Assembly: GCF_008634025.1 (NCBI RefSeq)
Contig: NZ_PDCM01000001.1
Location: 2,353,501 to 2,417,500 of the forward strand
DNA length: 64,000 nt
DNA from: Streptomyces albofaciens JCM 4342
Lineage (GTDB): Bacteria > Actinomycetota > Actinomycetes > Streptomycetales > Streptomycetaceae
Direction of reading: 5' to 3'
A model generated the notes under the pieces. It had not been told where the DNA came from. It did not search any database and was given only the letters and a program-made list of their open reading frames with translations. The position numbers and the translations under genes were made by a program. This document shows positions 59,550-64,000 of this stretch, piece after piece; the first letter of the stretch is position 1, and each line of letters starts with the position of its first letter.

Positions 59550-60368
59550 CCCGACGCGTTCCGGGAGCGCCGCGACAAAGGCGGTGAGCGCCGCGTTGAA
59601 GGCGTCCGGCTGCTCCAGGTTGGGCAGGTGGGCGGCGTCCTCGACGACCGTGAGACGGGCGTCCGGGATGCGGGCGCGCAGGAACTCGGCGTCGGCGACC
59701 GGCGTGTACGTGTCGTCGCGGCCGACGGCCACCAGGGCCGGGACGGCGAGCCGGGCGAGCGTACCGGTGTAGTCGTGGCGTTCGGCGCGGCCCCGGAGCG
59801 CGGCGGCGGCGCCCTCGGGCGGTGTGCCGCGCATCATGCGGCGCACGTGCTCCGCCACCGCGGGCCGCCCGGCAATGGTGCGCGGCGCGATCATCTTGTC
59901 GAGGACCTCTTCCGCATATCCGTCCATGCCTTCGCGCAGCAGCCGGTCGGCCATGGCGTTGCGGGCCCGGCGGCCCTCGGGTGTCTCGGCGTGGGCGAAG
60001 GTGCCCGCGAGGACCAGGGCGCGCAGTCGGTGGGGGAAGCCGCGGGCGCACTCCATGGCGATCTGGCCGCCCATCGACAGACCGCCGAGGACGACCGGCT
60101 CCGTCACGTGCAGGTGGTCGAGCAGCGCGGCGAGGTCGGCCGCGAAGACCTCCAGGCGGGTGGTGCCCGGCACGACCTGTGAAGCGCCGTAGCCGCGCAG
60201 GTCGGGGACGAGGACGCGGTGGCCGGCGGCGGCCAGGGCGGCGGTCTGCGGGGCCCACATCGTGTGGTCGAAGGGGTGCCCGTGGACGAGGAGGACGGTC
60301 GCGCCGTCCGCTTCGCCGGTGTCCTCGTATGTGAGAGTGATGCCGTTGACGGCAGCGGTACGCAGCAC
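59547..60368 (-). CDS. alpha/beta fold hydrolase
   Basis: Soluble hydrolase of 273 aa of the proline-iminopeptidase/haloperoxidase-like group. LVHGHPFDHTMWAPQ, nucleophile elbow VLGGLSMGGQIAMECA, acid in VGRDDTYTPVADAE and catalytic His in VEDAAHLPNLEQP. A cap region with AEHVRRMMRGTPPEG lies between. Start GTG 60366-60368 (VLRTAAVNGITL). It is divergent from the MocR regulator across a repeat-containing gap, so it is probably regulated by it. Confidence 0.9.
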   Translation of the reverse strand: MLRTAAVNGITLTYEDTGEADGATVLLVHGHPFDHTMWAPQTAALAAAGHRVLVPDLRGYGASQVVPGTTRLEVFAADLAALLDHLHVTEPVVLGGLSMGGQIAMECARGFPHRLRALVLAGTFAHAETPEGRRARNAMADRLLREGMDGYAEEVLDKMIAPRTIAGRPAVAEHVRRMMRGTPPEGAAAALRGRAERHDYTGTLARLAVPALVAVGRDDTYTPVADAEFLRARIPDARLTVVEDAAHLPNLEQPDAFNAALTAFVAALPERVG

Positions 60369-60435
60369 AACTCGCCCCTGTTCCCTGGAACTTGCCCGGT
60401 GGCCTGTTGACGGCCCGATGCTACGAGGCGCATTA

Positions 60436-60470
60436 TCTCGGTGCAATAAAAACATTGCTCTCGGTGCAAT
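60436..60470. promoter_or_regulatory. MocR operator: direct repeat plus inverted repeat
   Basis: TCTCGGTGCAAT occurs twice in direct orientation (60436-60447 and 60459-60470), 23 bp apart, with an inverted GCAAT-AAAAAC-ATTGC (60443-60458) between. Direct repeats with this spacing are typical of MocR-type operators. It lies between the hydrolase and the MocR gene and is A/T-rich for this DNA. Confidence 0.6.
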
Positions 60471-60495
60471 TAACCCGCTCTGAGGAGGAGGGCCG

Positions 60496-61878
60496 GTGGA
60501 GGACTACCAGCGCATCGCCGACGCCGTCGCGGCCGACATCACCGCCGGGCGGCTGCGCCCCGGCGACCGGCTCGCCACCCAGCGCGCCTTCGCCCGCGCC
60601 CACGGCATCGCCAACTCCACCGCCACCCGCGTCTACCGGGAACTGGCCCGCCGCGGGCTGACCGTCGGCGAGGTCGGCCGCGGCACGTACGTACGCGCCG
60701 CACAGCACAGCCCCGGACCCGCGCTGGCCGAGCCCGCCGACCCGGCCCGCCGCCCCCGCGTCAACCTCGAACTGAACTACCCCGAGGTCCCCGAGCAGGC
60801 CGCCCTCCTGGCCCAGGGCCTGGCGCCCCTGCTGCGCCCCGACGTGCTGAGCGCGGCCCTGACGGTGGCCCCCGCCACCGGCTCCCCGGCCGCTCGCGAA
60901 GCCTGCGCCGCCCTCCTGGCCCGCGGGGACTTCCGGCCCGACCCGGACGGCCTGCTGTTCGCGGGCAACGGGCGCCAGGCCATCGCCGGCGCGCTCGCCG
61001 CGCTGGTGCCGCCCGGCGGGCGCCTGGGCGTCGAAGCGCTCACATATCCGCTGGTCAAGTCGGTCGCCGCCCGGCTGGGCGTCACCCTCGTACCACTGGC
61101 CGGCGACGCGTACGGACTGCTGCCCGACGCCGTACGGGCCGCCCACCGCGGCGCCCCGCTGCACGCCGTCTACCTCCAGCCGACGCTGCACAACCCGCTC
61201 GGCGTGACCATGCCGGCCGAGCGCCGGGCCGAGCTGGCCGACACCCTCCGCGCGCTGGACCTGTGGGCCGTCGAGGACGCCGTCTGGTCCTTCCTGCTCG
61301 ACGACGACCGGCAGGCCGGCCTCCCGCCGCTGGCCGCGCTCGCCCCCGAACGCACGCTCCTGATCGACAGCCTCTCCAAGCGCCTGTCGCCCGGCCTGAC
61401 CGTCGGCCTGGTCCTGGCGCCGCCCGCCCGCGCCGAGCGGGTCGCAGCGGCTCTGCGCTCCGGCGGCTGGACGGCCGGCGCCTTCGCCCTGAACGCCACG
61501 GTCCGCTGGCTGCGCGACGGCGCGGTCACCGCGATCGTGGAGGCCAAGCGCCGGGACGCCGCCGCCCGGCAGGCCCTCGTCCGCGAGCGGCTGGCCGGAT
61601 TCCGCGTCCATGCCGACCCGGCCGCCTACTTCGCCTGGTGGGAGCTGCCCGCGCCGTGGCGCGCCGAGACCTTCCTCGCGGCCGCCGCGCGGCGCGGCAT
61701 CGCCGTCACACCGGCCGCCGCGTTCGCCGTCGGCCCGGAGGGCGCGCACGGCGCCGCGCCCGCCCCGAACGCCGTCCGCGTCGCCCTCGCGGCCCCCGCC
61801 GCCGACGAGCTGGCGTACGCGCTGGCCGCGCTGGCCGCCATCGCCCGGGGCACCCCCGAGGACTCCGTACCGGACTGA
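60496..61878 (+). CDS. MocR family regulator (GntR HTH + aminotransferase domain)
   Basis: PLP-dependent transcription factor of 460 aa. N-terminal winged helix of the GntR type (ADAVAADITAGRLRPGDRLATQRAFARAHGIANSTATRVYRELARRGLTVGEVGRGTYV), then an aminotransferase fold (LEALTYPLVKSVAARLGV, AVYLQPTLHNPLGVTMPAERR, VEDAVWSFL) and PLP Lys in LIDSLSKRLSPGLTVGLV. Such proteins often control PLP, GABA or amine metabolism. GTG 60496 has GAGGAGGAG upstream. The divergent hydrolase is the likely target. Confidence 0.93.
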   Translation: MEDYQRIADAVAADITAGRLRPGDRLATQRAFARAHGIANSTATRVYRELARRGLTVGEVGRGTYVRAAQHSPGPALAEPADPARRPRVNLELNYPEVPEQAALLAQGLAPLLRPDVLSAALTVAPATGSPAAREACAALLARGDFRPDPDGLLFAGNGRQAIAGALAALVPPGGRLGVEALTYPLVKSVAARLGVTLVPLAGDAYGLLPDAVRAAHRGAPLHAVYLQPTLHNPLGVTMPAERRAELADTLRALDLWAVEDAVWSFLLDDDRQAGLPPLAALAPERTLLIDSLSKRLSPGLTVGLVLAPPARAERVAAALRSGGWTAGAFALNATVRWLRDGAVTAIVEAKRRDAAARQALVRERLAGFRVHADPAAYFAWWELPAPWRAETFLAAAARRGIAVTPAAAFAVGPEGAHGAAPAPNAVRVALAAPAADELAYALAALAAIARGTPEDSVPD

Positions 61879-61968
61879 GGCCGTGCGCGGGCGCGCCACC
61901 GGGCCGGCCCCGCGCCCCCCGGCGGTCCACGAACAGTGGGACCTTCGTCTCACATCCCGGTCGGCGAG

Positions 61969-61996
61969 CTGGACCCCTGTCCTGACCCCGTAAAGT
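61969..61996 (+). promoter_or_regulatory. promoter of the DAHP synthase gene
   Basis: CTGGAC (61969-61974), 16-base spacer, TAAAGT (61991-61996). The GTG start lies seven bases after the -10 and has no Shine-Dalgarno, so the transcript is probably leaderless. Confidence 0.6.
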
Positions 61997-62000
61997 TTGA

Positions 62001-63353
<1,353 letters not shown>

Positions 63354-63375
63354 CCCGGCGGGGCCCGCGGACGCT

Positions 63376-63412
63376 CGATGGGGCGCGGATCACAGGGATC
63401 CGCGCCCCATCG
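63376..63412 (+). terminator. 16-bp perfect stem-loop after DAHP synthase
   Basis: Arms 63376-63391 and 63397-63412 pair perfectly over 16 bp with a five-base loop, followed by CCGTTGTT. A strong terminator. Confidence 0.9.
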
Positions 63413-63439
63413 CCGTTGTTACCGCTCTTCCGTCCCGGG

Positions 63440-63458
63440 TAAGGTAAGGGTAACCTCA
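63440..63458. promoter_or_regulatory. iron box (IdeR/DmdR1 operator) upstream of bfd
   Basis: TAAGGTAAGGGTAACCTCA matches the 19-bp actinobacterial iron-box consensus TTAGGTTAGGCTAACCTAA at 15 positions. It lies 31 bp before the start of the ferredoxin gene. Iron-loaded DmdR/IdeR would repress the gene here. Confidence 0.75.
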
Positions 63459-63488
63459 CCGCGGAACAGGTCGACGGAGGTGACCCGC

Positions 63489-63791
63489 GTGTACGTCTGC
63501 TCGTGCTTCGGCATCACGGAGCAGCAGGTCCGTGACCACGCGGAATCCGGCGCCTGCACCCCGCGCCAGATAGCCTCCGCCTGCAAGGCCGGCACCGACT
63601 GCGGCGGCTGCGTACGCCGCATCCAGGCGCTGCTCGGCCGGGGCGCATGCCCCCGGCGCGAGCTGATCGACCAGGGCGCGCCGGAACCGCTGGGCGCCGA
63701 GGCGCCGACCGCCGCCGGAGCGCGCGGAACCTACGGCACGACCGGCGCGGTCCCGGAGACGCTGCCCGACGCCCTGCCGGAAGCGGCCTGA
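63489..63791 (+). CDS. bfd: bacterioferritin-associated ferredoxin
   Basis: Small [2Fe-2S] protein of 100 aa that reduces and releases iron from bacterioferritin. The BFD-type Fer2 domain holds four Cys in CSCFGITEQQV and CKAGTDCGGCVRR. The C-terminal ~35 residues are an Ala/Gly/Pro-rich extension not needed for the fold. Start GTG 63489 with GGAGGTGA six bases upstream. It is convergent with the bacterioferritin gene and under an iron box. Confidence 0.93.
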   Translation: MYVCSCFGITEQQVRDHAESGACTPRQIASACKAGTDCGGCVRRIQALLGRGACPRRELIDQGAPEPLGAEAPTAAGARGTYGTTGAVPETLPDALPEAA

Positions 63792-63795
63792 CATC

Positions 63796-63833
63796 GGCCC
63801 GGCCGTGGCCTCGCAGGAACGGTTTGCCGGGCC
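63796..63833. terminator. stem between bfd and bacterioferritin
   Basis: GGCCCGGC (63796-63803) pairs with GCCGGGCC (63826-63833), 22-base loop; between the convergent genes. Confidence 0.5.
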
Positions 63834-63836
63834 GCC

Positions 63837-64000
63837 TCAGCTGTCCGGCTGCTCGATGACCTGGGCGATGTAGAGCGGCTCGCCCAGCTTCTCGACCAGA
63901 TCGAGCTGGGTGTCCAGATAGTCGATGTGGTGCTCCTCGTCGGCCAGGATGCTCTCGAAAATGTTGGCCGACGTGATGTCCCCCTTGGCCCGCATCAGCT
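63837..64000 (-). CDS. bfr: bacterioferritin (5' part beyond window)
   Basis: The last 54 codons of a ferritin-like iron-storage protein are visible: MRAKGDITSANIFESILADEEHHIDYLDTQLDLVEKLGEPLYIAQVIEQ. The SILADEEHHIDYL segment carries the Glu/His ferroxidase-centre ligands of the last core helices. The bulk of the gene lies outside the window. Convergent with bfd, the usual functional pair. Confidence 0.93.
   Translation of the reverse strand, partial: LMRAKGDITSANIFESILADEEHHIDYLDTQLDLVEKLGEPLYIAQVIEQPDS

Overview
This 64 kb window is high-GC chromosomal DNA from a Streptomyces-type actinomycete. The evidence is the codon use (G/C in the third position, many GTG starts), very long spurious open frames opposite real genes, the actinobacterial aa3/bcc respiratory genes with a diheme QcrC, MacRS-type and ErpA/NadA genes, DUF397/XRE pairs, and a SAM-IV riboswitch. 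Gene order resembles, in reverse orientation and from memory only, the S. coelicolor core region from the cta/qcr genes to bacterioferritin. I see no tRNA, rRNA, transposase, integrase, CRISPR array or replication origin. Nearly everything is vertically inherited core genome; the only accessory-looking patch is about 10.2-12.8 kb.

Layout. 1-6.7 kb: 3'-truncated ABC exporter, methyltransferase, DUF3043 protein, pspA and pspA-associated gene, then a histidine kinase/response regulator pair. 6.9-10.2 kb: a 13-bp tandem repeat array directly in front of an RND efflux permease. 10.3-12.7 kb: two near-identical DUF397 genes, an XRE/DUF5753 regulator, a Cys-rich small protein and a Uma2 nuclease-like gene. 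12.8-17.8 kb: nadA, erpA, a conserved secreted/membrane protein, a PfkB kinase. 17.9-29 kb: a cysteine desulfurase-TusA fusion, ctaCDF, an L,D-transpeptidase, a degenerate receiver protein, ctaE and qcrCAB, which together make the terminal part of the respiratory chain. 29-35 kb: trpD, SAM-IV riboswitch plus class V aminotransferase, Lrp/AsnC-type sensor domain, rhomboid protease, NYN-domain protein. 35-41.7 kb: two NlpC/P60 cell-wall hydrolases (the first behind a probable c-di-AMP riboswitch), a lipoprotein metallopeptidase, two glycosyltransferases. 41.8-49 kb: acyl-CoA ligase, phosphoesterase, SRPBCC protein, ArsA-like ATPase, DUF5304, glucokinase, EEP phosphatase. 49-57.5 kb: GDSL hydrolase, membrane protein, esterase, acyltransferase, macSR, phosphofructokinase, 2-hydroxyacid dehydrogenase. 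57.5-64 kb: fused anthranilate synthase with a Trp-rich leader peptide and attenuator, alpha/beta hydrolase, MocR regulator with a repeat operator, class II DAHP synthase, bacterioferritin-associated ferredoxin with an iron box, and the 3' end of bacterioferritin.

The most interesting signals are non-coding. They are: (i) a methionine-rich six-codon micro-ORF (MMQRMR) with its own Shine-Dalgarno and a downstream hairpin plus U-rich tract, placed between a SAM-IV riboswitch and its aminotransferase gene; (ii) three intergenic tandem arrays of different period (13, 9 and 8 bp) built on a GTAC core (the first two share CCGTACGAC); (iii) a perfect 19-bp palindrome whose right arm contains the ctaE start codon; (iv) a trp attenuator whose -10 element is built from the stop codon of the preceding gene; and (v) several undescribed-looking operators (nadA, XRE regulator, ctaC, MocR).
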